Below the pieces are notes generated by a model, which ran no database searches, had not been told where the DNA came from, and saw nothing but the letters and a program-made list of their open reading frames with translations. A stretch of 64,000 nucleotides of DNA, taken from positions 992,001 through 1,056,000 of the forward strand of contig VWND01000009.1 of assembly GCA_009599575.1 (NCBI GenBank), written 5' to 3'. This document shows positions 22,842 to 34,081 of the stretch, one piece after another (position 1 is the first letter of the stretch; every line of letters begins with the position of its first letter). The DNA is from Blumeriella jaapii. Its lineage: Eukaryota; Ascomycota; Leotiomycetes; Helotiales; Drepanopezizaceae. The translations under genes were made by a program, and so were the position numbers.

Positions 22842-24799
22842 GAGTGTATTGCCGCTGACTGCCAGAGTTGCGCTGCCGTTATGTTGTTTGGAATTGGCCA
22901 GAGCAGGAAAAGTCCGAAGAGAGAAGGTTTGGAGGAGGTGAGATAGCGATCAGAGATGGGAAACCAGAGCGCGGGTTTGGCAGACTTGATGGGAGTCATG
23001 GGTATTCCGCAGAAGCAATCTTGAGACGAGAAAATCCTTGGTGAGGACCACGTTCCTATTTCAGGCCTTCGGAGGAGAGAGCCGTGGCTCGCGTAGATCA
23101 TAACAGCAATCCGCGTGATTGGCAAAAATCCTATCCGGGAAGCAGCCAATCGCACAGATGAGACGGAGAATGGGAGAGCAGGCAGCGCCAACGGGAAAAC
23201 ACGCCAAGCGGTAGTGCTGTTCGAAGTGAAGAACATGGTTGCGAGGTATAAACGATTACGGTCTACGGAAACTCGGGAAGATGCACGATGCAGATGGACT
23301 GTACTGTACTGGACTGGACTGTACGTACTGTACCCATCCATGGCCGGGGCAGGACAGGAAAAAGCAAGGCAGGGGTCAGCTCATCGTGAAGGGGGAGGGA
23401 TGGTCGTGGTGCTGAGCGTGCCAGGAGTATCAGAAGTGTTACTGTAGAGGGTCTAGGGCGTCCACTGGCCACGAAATCATGCACGAACAGGAGGGTGAGA
23501 TTCCCAGGTCAGTCCGAACCGAACTTCTTGGTCGGTAGGAAGTTGATTAATACTGTACTAGGTAAAGTAAAGAAGCTCCTGTCCCGTACTTCGTCCGTTC
23601 TGTCCTACAGTTCTGTATGTACACAGTATTTACAATGCTTGCTCGCTAAAGCATCATGGGCCCACCCGTACGTACACAGCAAATCGCAGATGGCAATTGA
23701 GGAAAAGCAACGAAAAAGAAGCACAGCCTAGCCGGGTAAGTTTGGGCAGGGCCTGATGTGATGCTTGAAACCAGTCGTGAGGGATGTTGAAACTCGGACT
23801 TTATATGACCCCAGACTTCTGTGCGACCCTACGAACCGTTCCGGCCGGACGTCTGTGCACATTTGCATCGTCAACAAGGGAAAGACATGACAAGCGTCGA
23901 CGGCAAGATGGTTATATGTAAGTAAGTACATACATACACACATACTGTGCTGCGCTCTCCCTAACCTTGGCATCGTGTAGGCGTCGACAACTTGCACCCC
24001 TGCTTTTCAGGAGACGCGCTTGGCGATCCCCTACGGCCTTTCGTATCCAAACACATCAATGAATGCCATTGTACCTTATCAGGTATCGGGACTGCTCTCT
24101 GGCGGTCCCGTGGGTACGGTTGGTATGACCATGGCCATCTATGTGGCATTCGTCTATTAATTCCTCACGAACTGGCGGTCAACACTAAGCAACAAGGACC
24201 GGGTCTCCAGGTCCCCAGGTCTCCACCTCCACGTCGAGCTCAACTTCCGAGCCCCAGGGATCAAGGTCGGCATGATCTCCATGGCTTGCAGCTTTGGGAG
24301 GGTGGCCATGAACCATGATCGCCTTCCTGGGGGGAGGGTGGATAAGGTGTACGGAGTCGGTACTTGAAGCGAGCAATCCGTTACGTGAAGCAGCTAACAA
24401 GCCGACTTCGAGCCTGCGTGGCTACAACAACGCCAGATCTTTCTTCTTCTTCGTCTTCTTCTTCTTTTTCTTCTTCCTCTTTTCCAGTCACAGATGATCT
24501 TCTGGTGCCCGAGCAAAGCAATTATGCTGCGCTGTCACGCCACCTAAGTATCGTAGTACATATAGACTGTAGTATAATGTCAATCATCAGTGTGTGCCCG
24601 CGTCGATGCAACTTCTGCCTATGTCATGGTTGTTTCATCCCATCCCAACTCCTCTCGACTCATCTCGCAAAGCCAAAACATCGGCGTGTCCAGCGGGACT
24701 TTACATCGGGACGTGGCGGTGTAAAGACGCCAGCGCTGGCGACCGCACCGCAAGCCTGAACAGTGGACACCGAGGAATTTGAATCGGCCGGAGAGGTCG

Positions 24800-24800
<1 letters not shown>

Positions 24801-24834
<34 letters not shown>
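24801..24834. repeat. Homopolymer run of 34 G
   Basis: An uninterrupted 34-G run on the + strand. Such length is uncommon in fungal assemblies and is a G-quadruplex candidate. The count should be treated as approximate because sequencing handles such runs badly. Confidence 0.85.
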
Positions 24835-24946
24835 CGGAAATCCCAACGAAAGAGCACATCAAATCCAATCCAAGTCGGCGCTTCTCGCATCGCTAAGTAA
24901 GCGACTCGTCAACAAGGCATCCTGGAGGAAAGGCGATTTCTCCAGC

Positions 24947-25110
24947 GGCATGAACTCGGTAAGAGGAAAATCTTAAGAAAAGATTTTCTGCGGCAGATAG
25001 AAAAAAGCATTTCTGGGATGATGGCATGAACTCGGTAAGAATAAAGTTTTAAGAAAAGATTTTCTGCACCAGATAAGTAGAAAAGCATCTCTGGGGTCAT
25101 GGCATGAAAA
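24947..25110. repeat. ~77-bp tandem repeat, about 2.1 copies, with internal hairpin
   Basis: Copies begin at 24947, 25023 and (partial) 25101, each opening GGCATGAA. Copies 1 and 2 both open GGCATGAACTCGGTAAGA. Each full copy has an inverted repeat of the form AAAATCTT..AAGATTTT-like arms around a short A-rich loop (24965-24985 in copy 1). Confidence 0.8.
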
Positions 25111-26434
25111 AGAAAAACGTCTTGGCCTTTGCGACAATGAACTTTATCTACAGTACTGTACATACAGTACTGTTCAGTACCGTTAGAGGAGACTCGGTAG
25201 CGGCGGTGAACTACCGTCTGACTACGGAGTATGCGTCTATCTGATTCCTGATTCTATACAATCCATTGTTTCTAACCAGTACCGAGATGACCTACTGTAC
25301 ATACTTACCTCTACGTACTGTAAGATACTCGTCCTGCACATTCCAACGTTGCAGCTCCCGGACCCGTGCTGCCATTGTCCTTGCTTGTTCCAGCTTTCCA
25401 ACAGCAAGACAAACTCATGGCCTTTGACAGCGCCAGGCCCCGTGCGGTGGGCCGCCCGACTGCAAAGAGCCGTGAGACAGAGGCTCGTCCGTTTGCAATG
25501 CATTGTCGGATGGACAAACAATAGCAATTGTTGGGTGGGATCGAGATGTGCAAACAGACCAGAACAGACCGTTGAATTGCTAGGTGCAGAACAAGTGCAC
25601 TGCGATGCGACATGGGAGCCAAGTTTATGCCTGGGCCGTCATCGAGGTCTCTTGCCCAGCACTTTTCCAGAACAGCAACGATGGCCGAGATTCGCGCTGC
25701 CGCGCTTACCGCATAATATTAATTACCGGGCATCTGAACCCCCTATCAGCTCGATTGGGAGTAAACGAAGTTCATCAGATACCCCGATTTACCAGAGTAA
25801 TGTACTCTACTGCACTGTACTGTAAGCATAAGGCATCGTTGCGCCATAGCCAGCAAGATACTTCGATTTACTCACAAGTGCCACCCACTCACGTTACTCG
25901 TAGCGGCTCCCTCCCCGGCCACCGGGTGGGGGGAGGGGATGATTTCCCGATCCTGATCCTCGCGGCGAAGCGCATCTCTTCGACATGCAACTCCGGCGAT
26001 GCGCCGAGTTTGCAGGGCTGGAGACGCGTCGCCCGCCACATGATGTTGGAGCGGTGAGACTCTTCAGAACAACAAGCCGATGGGACTGGGCAGGTCCTGG
26101 TGGTCCTCGGAACAACACATGGCTCTGGACAAAGGCATCCTCGCCCGCATACGGCAAGGCATACGGCGGCTGGCTGGTCAAGCATTCGAAGTCGGCCTGT
26201 CTGCCAACTCGTGCTGTCGAGTCCCGCGTGCTGTGGGCAGGGCCTTCTCGAAGAGCCAATCGAAAGATCTGCAAACGGCGGTTCACCAGTAACAGCATTT
26301 GCGCAGTAGTCGGAGCGCCAGACCATGACACAGGGCTGCTGCGAGAGAGCCAAATCGTCGATGTTCTATTCTTTTTTTGTCGGGGTCTGGAGCTCGTCCT
26401 CTTCTTCCCAATGGCATGGGTAAGATGGATGGCG

Positions 26435-26494
26435 ATGGGACAAAATGGGACAAACTGGGACAGACTGGGATAAAATGGGGCCAAATGGGATAGG
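26435..26494. repeat. 10-bp tandem repeat (ATGGGACAAA)n
   Basis: Six consecutive 10-bp units, variants of ATGGGACAAA with CTGGGACAGA and ATGGGGCCAA forms. It lies upstream of the tubulin cofactor B gene. Confidence 0.8.
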
Positions 26495-27045
26495 ACAGCA
26501 TCCTCAGTACAGTGCCAAATCGCTCGTTCACAAGCGAGCGACATGGACTGGGAGGAGGTGCAAAGAGAGAAAGTAAACAAGAGAAGCCGAGATGTCGCTT
26601 GGGACTTGTCGTACTCGTACACTAACTACATCTGTACTGCACCGGCACGAGATGCTGTGGCTGGTGCTGCGACTGTGGCTAGTGCTGTGGCTGGTGCATC
26701 CAAACCAACTCCAACTGAAGACATTTTTTGGCACTAGTGATTTAGGCGAAACAACAACTCTTCTCCACCACCTCAGCTCGCGCTCGCTCATGCCAGCGGA
26801 GACTTCATCCACAAACACCATCTCCACCCCCAAGTGCCTCCATCTTCGGTGACGCGTGCGCACAGCGTCCGGCCAAAATCCTTTTTTCCCGGACCCTCGG
26901 ACCGGGCGTTCAAGATCGGGTGGATCAAACACGAAGCGCCGCCCAAGCGCAACGGCCCAGGCTGGTCTGGTAGCGAACCTTTCGGCACTTGTCACATCCA
27001 TTGATCGACGGCGATATCAAATTGTCTTTGCGACAGAGCGGTAAG

Positions 27046-28283
27046 ATGAGCTTGCAAACCGCAGGGGATATACCCCTCCAGATCACGTCGGAGAACTCGT
27101 CTTCGGAGCGTCGCATCACGCCCTCATGGACCATAGGTCAGCTCAAGGCCAAGCTAGAGCCAGTCACTGGTGTGCCGCCTCTTTCACAGAAACTCACGCT
27201 GAGACTGGGAGGTCGAGAATCCATGCCCATTGAGGCTGCCGACGAAGAGAACACCCAGCTTGGGAACTGGCCCTTGGCCCCATATGCCGAAATCCACGTA
27301 GGTTTTGAGTTTCGCATCTACTCCGAGCTGTCTTGCGAAAGATAGCCGTGCTTCGGGGCAGTTTCCGATTCGTTGTGAATCCCAGCATGATCGTCAAGAT
27401 TCCCAAGGGCTAGGTTCGTGGAGAGAAGAAGAAGAAAATTGTTGCACGATCCACCGATGGCGAACTTGGCATTGCATTGTTCCCCTTCCTGATCTTTTTC
27501 CAATCACACACCCGATGTATCAACATCGGTGGGGCGACAAGCTCTTTTCAGTCTCCACCGTGCAGAACAATGCCATGAGTCTGGACCCCTGTATTGTTTC
27601 AGAATGCGAACTCCTGGAGTTCGTGACGATTGAGTTGCACGAATTCTCCGACTGATATGCAGCAAGCGCAAGCATCAAATACCAGTGCTCTTCAAGGGTC
27701 ATTCCTAAATTGACGTCTGCCGCTGGAACTTTCAGATCCCGGATTTGGCTTCATCCCAAGTCTAGCTTTATCAAGCTAACTTCCCACCTCGCAGGTCGCC
27801 GATGTTCGCCCCCCTGGAATGCGTCCCAACTATACGGACGCGAGCAAAGTAGTCAAATATGAGCTGCCACCTGATGAGTATGAGCAAAAGACCGACAGCG
27901 TCCTAGCATGGAAGAAAGCAAACAAGCTGGGCCGTTTCGATCCTTCTGCTCCTTCTCTGGAACAGGCAAAAGTCCAGGCCATCGAGGCGGAGATCAAGAA
28001 CAGAGCGATCGAAGTCGGTAAGAGATGCAGGGTTGGCGAGGAGGATTCCAAGAGAGGCGTGGTCATGTACGTTGGCGACGTTGAGGAAATTCCGGGAGGC
28101 CTGGGCAAATGGATCGGGGTGAAGCTGGATGAACCAGTCGGTAAGAATGACGGAAGCTTGAAGGGCAAGAGGTATTGGGGAAAGGATGGGGATCCCAAGT
28201 TCGGAGTTTTCGTCAGGCCTGAGCGGGTGGAGGTCGGAGACTTTCCGGTCATCGACGACTTGGACGACCTGGATGAGATCTGA
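27046..28283 (+). CDS. alf1: Tubulin-folding cofactor B (CAP-Gly protein)
   Basis: Exons 27046-27297 and 27795-28283, 246 residues. Cofactor B binds alpha-tubulin during tubulin heterodimer folding. The N-terminus (residues 1-85) is a ubiquitin-like domain. After the intron come VADVRPPGMRPNYTD and KVVKYELPPDEYEQKTDSV, then a helix and a C-terminal CAP-Gly domain with GKWIGVKLDEPVGKNDGSLK, KRYWGKDGDPKFGVFVRPE, and a terminal acidic ..DDLDEI tail that mimics the tubulin C-terminus. S. pombe calls this gene alp11. The single intron is 497 nt, about ten times the local norm; protein continuity across it argues against a missing exon. The ATG at 27046 was chosen as the first in frame. Confidence 0.92.
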
Positions 28284-29321
28284 TCTATCTATCTGGGTTC
28301 TGTCAAAGATGCTCGGCCTGACTTACCCCCTGGAATCGATTGAGCGGAGTGGTGCATACTTTACAATCAAGTGATTGGGATCCAGGGAAAAATGATAGCC
28401 GGCTGACTATGTGACATGTGAACAAATTTGGCTCTTATTCCTCCACCCTGCATTCATCAGCGAGAGTAATTCCTTAGCCCTTCCTTCACTTCTGTTCTTC
28501 ACTACAACCTCTGCGCACCCCAAAACGCGTTCAGAACCATCTTCACAGTCCATCCAAGGCCACCAGTGAACTCCAATCTTCCCCGACAAGCAACAAGCCC
28601 ACCAATTTCAACCAAAACAGTTCGCAAAACCAGGAGAATATCTTCATGACAGATAAGCAATACGTAACTTTGGTGCTGGCAAGCTTGCTATTGCTTACTT
28701 CCGGGAATCACCTAAGATGTTCTAGCTTTCGTTTTTAGGGGGCTACCAAATATTTAATGCATCATCGCAAAAGCCCCAAAAAAGCAATTTGTGATAACAG
28801 CATAACCACCAGAAAAAAATAACACAAAGGTTATTATTATAATCTTTGCTTACATCGTGATAGAATAAATAACCTTTGGATTCGGTTGTAGGCAGCGGAA
28901 AAGGTTGCTCAAAACGAAACGGACAGGTGATTTAGGAAAGGCGCTGCTGGGTCGTCAACTGGCGCTCCTTTGAGCGAAGAAAGGGGCAACAGATAGCATT
29001 GCTCTATCTCCCTGGGCACGCCTGGGTTTGACAACTTGCGTGTCGATGGTCCTTCCCGCAAGAGGGGCTACGCTGTTGTTCGGAATGCAAATCTGATTAA
29101 AGAAGAACGACTAAGACTACCGTCACCGTTTGTAAAAGCCCGTTCGTCTATGAGGCTGCTGGTCACTCCAAGTGTGTTAAGTCTGGATCAAGCAGGAGTG
29201 GTTGCCAAGATATGATGACCCTATGTAAGGCGAATCCGGTTCAGCCGCGAATAGACTCCCTCTTCCACTGTTCCATGCCACACAAAACCAACAACGGCCT
29301 GAGACCAACCATCGAACTCCT
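28284..29321. other. AT-richer intergenic spacer
   Basis: No gene. 28640-28900 is clearly more AT-rich than its surroundings, with TTATTATTATAA-like words. It may be old repeat-derived sequence. Confidence 0.45.
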
Positions 29322-30524
29322 CTAGCCCGTGCCGGCATACCACTTGTACCCGGTCAGTCCAGCTTCCAAGACAGGCATCCAGAAACGACTCGTTTTATAT
29401 GCCGTAGCACCGTAACCGATAGCCTTGGACACGCCTCCCAGGTAACTAGAGCTGGCGTCCGACGTGGATTCCGGCTTTTGTGCTGATGAGATCGCCTTAA
29501 GGAACGTTGCCAATTGTGCACCCGTGAAGGAAACGCTATCCGTCGAGACGCCGTTCACTACCACATGATAAGCAGCGAGCCCTGCGGCAAATGCGATTGT
29601 AACAGTCTTGTTCCTTCCGACGAATTCCCAGCCAGCCTCAGTAAGCAGGGGTTGTATAGCACCATTCTGGATGTCGTCAATGTCTTGGTCAGAGAGAGGT
29701 GCTTTATCTCTGGGAACCGAACGAATTTGACGTCGGCCAGTGTCGTTTGTTCTTCCGGGCTTGCGTTGCTGACTGTTTTTAGTGGCGTTCTTCGTAATCG
29801 CACCCTTGTTGCTGATTCTTGAAGAAGACAAATGTTTTGAAAGTTTACGGGCACCCTTGGTCTGCTTGGAAGCCTGTATTTGTGGAGTATCATGTTGCCT
29901 GGAAGGCTCAAAAGCGCTCTTGGCGATATTGAGGACATTCTCAAAGGCTTGTCGCAAAAGAAACGAGCCACTCTCCACTGGTTTTAAGTCCGTTGCAGCA
30001 AGATTCTTCGAGCCTGGAATCTGTGTTTGGCCTGGGCCTGCTTCTCGAGCTGGGATTCGAGTAGCAGTCAGAGCCAGTTTGTGAAGAGCGTCGATGCTTC
30101 TCTCGGAAGCGATACGTGCTCGCCGGGAATGCTCTGCTCGAAGAGAGCTGGGAGCGCGGCCAACGACGGGTTGGTCTGAGATCCAATCAACACTTTCCCT
30201 AGCCTGCTCGTAATCTTCCACAAAGGCTCCTGGCAGGTGACGGTGGCCATCATCCGTGCTGCGCAGAGACTCTGGCTTCTCCTTGGCTTTGTTGACTTTC
30301 GCTGCGACGCTATCCGTGGCTACGGCTGGTCTTTTTGGAGGAGGTTCGTAGTCCGTGTTGTCTGAGGTCACAGTCTTTGATTTCAAAGCAGCTCTTCGTG
30401 CGCTCCTCTTGGCTCGGCAGTCGAAGCACGAGTTCAGGGTCCTGCCATTCTTCTCGAACCGGGAGATGGGTTGAGGAGAGCCTTTGTGGAAGCAGATCCG
30501 GTCGGAGCACAGCTTGGAGTCCAT
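29322..30524 (-). CDS. Orphan protein with N-terminal Cys motif and hydrophobic C-terminus
   Basis: A single exon of 400 residues. I do not recognise the family. Visible: an N-terminal cysteine module (KLCSDRICFHKG, then NSCFDCRAKRSARR) that could bind zinc, a long basic Ser/Lys/Arg-rich disordered middle (~50-270), and a C-terminal part with two weakly hydrophobic segments (VTIAFAAGLAAYHVVV and a Gly/Ala/Tyr-rich end). The Cys module resembles the short zinc motifs at the start of many fungal orphan proteins of AT-rich or repeat-rich regions. It sits between AT-rich spacers and near a SINE-like element, so a transposon-derived or fast-evolving origin is possible. Codon use looks ordinary. 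Confidence 0.6.
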   Translation of the reverse strand: MDSKLCSDRICFHKGSPQPISRFEKNGRTLNSCFDCRAKRSARRAALKSKTVTSDNTDYEPPPKRPAVATDSVAAKVNKAKEKPESLRSTDDGHRHLPGAFVEDYEQARESVDWISDQPVVGRAPSSLRAEHSRRARIASERSIDALHKLALTATRIPAREAGPGQTQIPGSKNLAATDLKPVESGSFLLRQAFENVLNIAKSAFEPSRQHDTPQIQASKQTKGARKLSKHLSSSRISNKGAITKNATKNSQQRKPGRTNDTGRRQIRSVPRDKAPLSDQDIDDIQNGAIQPLLTEAGWEFVGRNKTVTIAFAAGLAAYHVVVNGVSTDSVSFTGAQLATFLKAISSAQKPESTSDASSSYLGGVSKAIGYGATAYKTSRFWMPVLEAGLTGYKWYAGTG

Positions 30525-32058
30525 CTCGGGGACTGTACATGTAAGAGTGGAGCCGTCGCGAGATCACCGCCGAGGATATACGGACGTGGACCTGATGTCG
30601 CGAAATAACATCGAAGGACATGCAAGATAAGATAAAATATCGCGCTAAACGGGCTATCACGTGGTTCTGAGGTTAAGCGAACATCCCGGTTCGTCGAGAA
30701 GGACCGCTCTCGATCAGGTCAAGAATTAAGTGACCGATAATAGCAAAGTCCTACGAAATGTTTGAGTCTGAATAAAATTTGCAAGTTGACTAATTTTCTT
30801 TTACGTCGTGGACGTGTGAAGCGCGTAGTTCAAGTCGAGTATATGGCTTGGGTTTAAGACGAAGTGATTTGAGAAGTCACTGGATTCTCCGCCAGGTAAT
30901 TTCTACTGCTGCACCAATCTTCAAGCCAGACACCTTGGGATAGACGCTCGAGTCCAGTGTCTCTGCTTGTTTAACATTCAGTATAAATCCACATTAGTCA
31001 CAGTGCCTCTTCTCAATTCTCTATCCCATCACAAGGTTCAAAAGACTGGAAGCTAAGGTAAAAGGAACAGGAGGTACCGAGAAAAGAGATAGACATTAGA
31101 GATGGTTCATCTTCTCTGCCAGCATGTTCTGAAAAACTCCAATGCCATTTCCTGGGTCTGGAAAAAGAAACAGGCTTGTGAGCTTGGGGGCTTTGCAGAA
31201 CATCGCTAAATATACCCATGTGTCTTCGCATAAGAGTCTCCGGAGCGGGATGCACCAGAGAGGACCATTATCTGGGGCACACCGGGCGCGAGTTTACTCC
31301 AGAAATGCTGAAAGTGATTGATCTGATAGACCGATTGCTCGTCGGCTTCGCTGAATATCAGACCAATGCGAGCTATCTCACCTTCATCCAACCACACCCA
31401 AGACCAGCGCGCCCGCCACAAGACTTCGGGATGCCGTATCCGACTATATATTCTATGGCAAAGAAAGTCTGACTTGACAAGTCTGTTTAGTGGCATTCAA
31501 GCGGGGAAAAATAGCAACCCCAGACGAAAAAGTGCAAAATCAAACCCCTCCACCCCCGCTCCTTCCACCCTCCAAAAAAATAGGTGAAAATAGCAAAACA
31601 AACCCCCACCGAAGTGGGGGAAGAAAAGCCTTCGAATCGGGTTTTCGTTTTTATCCGGTGTTGTGTGTGGTTTGGTGAGTCTAAACCACTCGGCCCCAAA
31701 TCGTTACATCCAAGCCCACCGGATTGAATCTTACAGAGTGCAACCACTATGCCATCTGCGCCACCGGATCGATACCATGGCAACCCGTATTTGAGAACAT
31801 AACCAAGCTGAAATTTGTGCTGGATGCCTCAAGGGTAAGGCTTACTTTTGGGTTTTCAAAACTGCGGTATGCTGTCGGCATCGGTTTTGGAAAATACCTA
31901 GCAATGCGATGAGTATATTGGCTATCTGAATCTAGATTTGAAAAGAAGACAATGAGATTCTGTTCTTTTGAGGATTTATAGCGAAGTGAGAAATCCCGTT
32001 GCCATACTGGACTTCACGATAACAATGCGCTGGAAGTTCTGGACAAGTACATAGTATT
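30525..32058. other. AT-rich gene-poor spacer carrying a SINE-like element
   Basis: No protein gene is supported. The interval holds the promoter of the orphan gene (right of 30524), AT-rich DNA, and the tRNA-like dimer at 31572-31776. The right part is 3' flank of the aminotransferase. Confidence 0.45.
31572..31776 (-). mobile_element. Putative tRNA-derived SINE-like element (two tRNA-like units)
   Basis: On the minus strand there are two consecutive A-box/B-box pairs. The first is GGTGGCGCAGATGG (~31776-31763) with GATTCAATCCGG (~31730-31719). The second is GGGGCCGAGTGGTTTAG (31697-31681), close to the Ser/Leu tRNA A-box, with CCGATTCGAAGG (~31640-31629). A run of seven T at about 31580-31574 follows and would terminate RNA polymerase III. 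Neither unit folds obviously into a complete tRNA. This order is what a dimeric tRNA-derived SINE would show. Target-site duplications were not identified. Confidence 0.45.
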
Positions 32059-33460
32059 CTAGACTTTGCCTAAGACCTGATCCAACAGCCCGACCAACTG
32101 CTTTATCTCCTCCACTGCGCCATCATTAGATAAATTAGCCACCATCATGAAGCAAGACTTACGGGTATTGTAATGCACCATCGATACCCGCACTACCCCA
32201 TCAGACTGCAAACCCAAAATCTCATCTGCCAATCTCACACTATAGAAAGTACCCCATCTTATGCCCATCTCTCCATTGGACAGGGTGTCTACAGATTCAA
32301 CGACATCCTTACTCTTTCTATCCTTTACCGTAAATGCAACCGTGCTGACTCTCTTTGAGGTGTCCTTATCTTTCTCTCCAACGACCGTCACGTCTGGTCT
32401 AGAATTCAAGTACTCCAAGAGAGCTCCTTGCAGCTCCTCTTCATGCTTTTCAATCTTCGCCCATGATTCAGCTGGGTTCGGACCGAAGTATTCAAGTACA
32501 GCGGGGATTGAAGCCGTGAGTTCGTAACACGACCCTGCCAGGCCGAGCTTATTTTCTAAGGTGGTGGAGGGGTTAAAATGGTGGCCGAGAGACTTGACTG
32601 CTTTCAATCCAGCATCTGACGCGTAGAGTATCGAGATGTGAGGTCCGTACACCTACTTCGACTGTTAAATCTGCCCATTGATCGAGGCTGAACGAGATGT
32701 ACCTTGTACCAACTAAAGGAGTAGAAATCCACTCCCAGAGCCGTGACATCTATCTGTCTGTGGGGGGCGTATGCAACAGCATCAACGCACAACAGAGCCC
32801 CAGGAACTGCGTGCACCGCCTCAGCAATGGCAGCAATATCATGGATCGTGCCTAATATGTTAGACGCCTGTGTACACGTAACCAAGACGGTTTTCTCAGA
32901 GAGGAGGCTTTGGAGATCAGCAGCCTCGAGCTTGGGATTCGTGGTCGTCTTCGGAACCCACCACTTGACAACTAGATTTTGACGTGCGGCGATATCGATC
33001 CAGGAGGCGATGTTAGCTTCATGGTCAACTTTTGAGATGATGACTTCCGCGCCGGTTGGAAAGCTGAGAGCGAATGAGAGAGTACGGTAGAGAAGAGTGG
33101 TTGATGCTCCAAGGACTACTTATTGGTGAGTAAGCGTTTGGGTGTTGGAAGTGCTGGACTGACCAATATTGTCTGGCGATGCATTGATATACTTTGCGGC
33201 TGCGGCATAACCCTGGGCGTAGAGAGCGGTAGATTTCTTGCCTACAGCGTAGGTTGCTCCCAGTTGGACGTTGGTTTCTGAGAGGTAGTTGCAAATGCTT
33301 TGATTTGTTAGAGCGGAATTCGAATCACGTTGCGGAGGAATACGTACGAGTCAATGACCGTTCCAAGAGTTTGACTTCCTCCAGCGTTGTCGAAGAAGAC
33401 CTGCTTCTGTTGTAAAGCCGGAAACTTGTCCCTAGTTGTAGCAATATCGAATGACGACAT
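32059..33460 (-). CDS. PLP-dependent class V aminotransferase (cysteine desulfurase-like)
   Basis: Exons 33348-33460, 33164-33297, 32703-33118 and 32059-32652, with introns of 50, 45 and 50 nt; 418 residues. Fold-type I signatures: FFDNAGGSQTLGTV at the start, LGASTTLLYRTLSFAL, VLVTCTQASNILGTIHDI, LLCVDAVAYAPHRQID (the PLP-ring Asp), and SFSWYKVYGPHISILYAS with the catalytic Lys split from its context by intron 3. The C-terminal half ends VHYNTRKSCFMMVANL. The family includes cysteine desulfurases, selenocysteine lyases and epimerases; which reaction this one performs is unclear. It is not the mitochondrial Nfs1. It is divergent from the Tpa1-like dioxygenase 621 bp away. Confidence 0.87.
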
Positions 33461-34081
33461 GATCTATATACATATACCGAGCAATTAATGAAAGGTGTAG
33501 AAAGATGAGATGTTTTGCTCGAGAGAAGTGTTCCGGTAATTGTTCTCTCCTTACCCCATTCTTCAAATGATCTAGCGCCTTGTTGAGGACCTCGGGCTTC
33601 AAACCAATGGCCGGCATCCACCAAGAAAAGTAAGAAAGCAACGACATGCTGATACGAAGTACTGTACAGTACTGTGTACAGTACAATGCCTCCTTACCGA
33701 ATTCTGATATGTAATTTAGCTGGGATGCCAGTGGAGAAATTGATGCCAGTGGATATCTCAGTGCCTTTCGCTATCCGGCCTCACTATCCTTTCGTAAAAA
33801 GTCCATAGTCGAGCAGTCTACAGCCTCGAGCGCTTACACGTATCTTCCGTCAAGTAAAAAGTATGAAACATGCTTGATATAAAGTGAGATAGATACTCAC
33901 TCGCGCGAGCGTTGAAGGCGCGTCGTCCTGTAGTGAGGCCCCACTAAAGAAATAAAAGTCGGTGAAAATGTGCTGCTGGTCCGCTCCACAAGACTTCCAA
34001 CTGCAGCTCTTGAGACATCGACCAATCTTTTCAACTGCATCAATTGAATACTCCCGGTATGCTAGGTCTTGCAATTTCATC
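33461..34081. promoter_or_regulatory. Divergent promoter region, aminotransferase / dioxygenase
   Basis: A 621-bp interval between divergent start codons. A TACTGTACAGTACTGT-type word lies at 33660-33680. No other structure recognised. Confidence 0.45.

Larger units (their letters stand above)
22842..27045. other. 4.2-kb gene-poor spacer with several repeats
   Basis: I found no gene with convincing motifs or splicing. Frames over 25880-26620 are open on both strands but look random. Structured parts are listed separately: the G run at 24801-24834, the 77-bp repeat at 24947-25110 and the 10-bp repeat at 26435-26494. TACTGTAC-type words occur at 23298-23332, 23556-23562, 25148-25180, 25295-25325 and 25800-25822. 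A CTT/TTC tract sits at 24441-24485. Confidence 0.5.

Noticed and set aside
31681..31776. Intact tRNA genes
   Set aside because: The A and B boxes are present but no complete cloverleaf with a paired acceptor stem could be drawn, so a tRNA-derived element is preferred.
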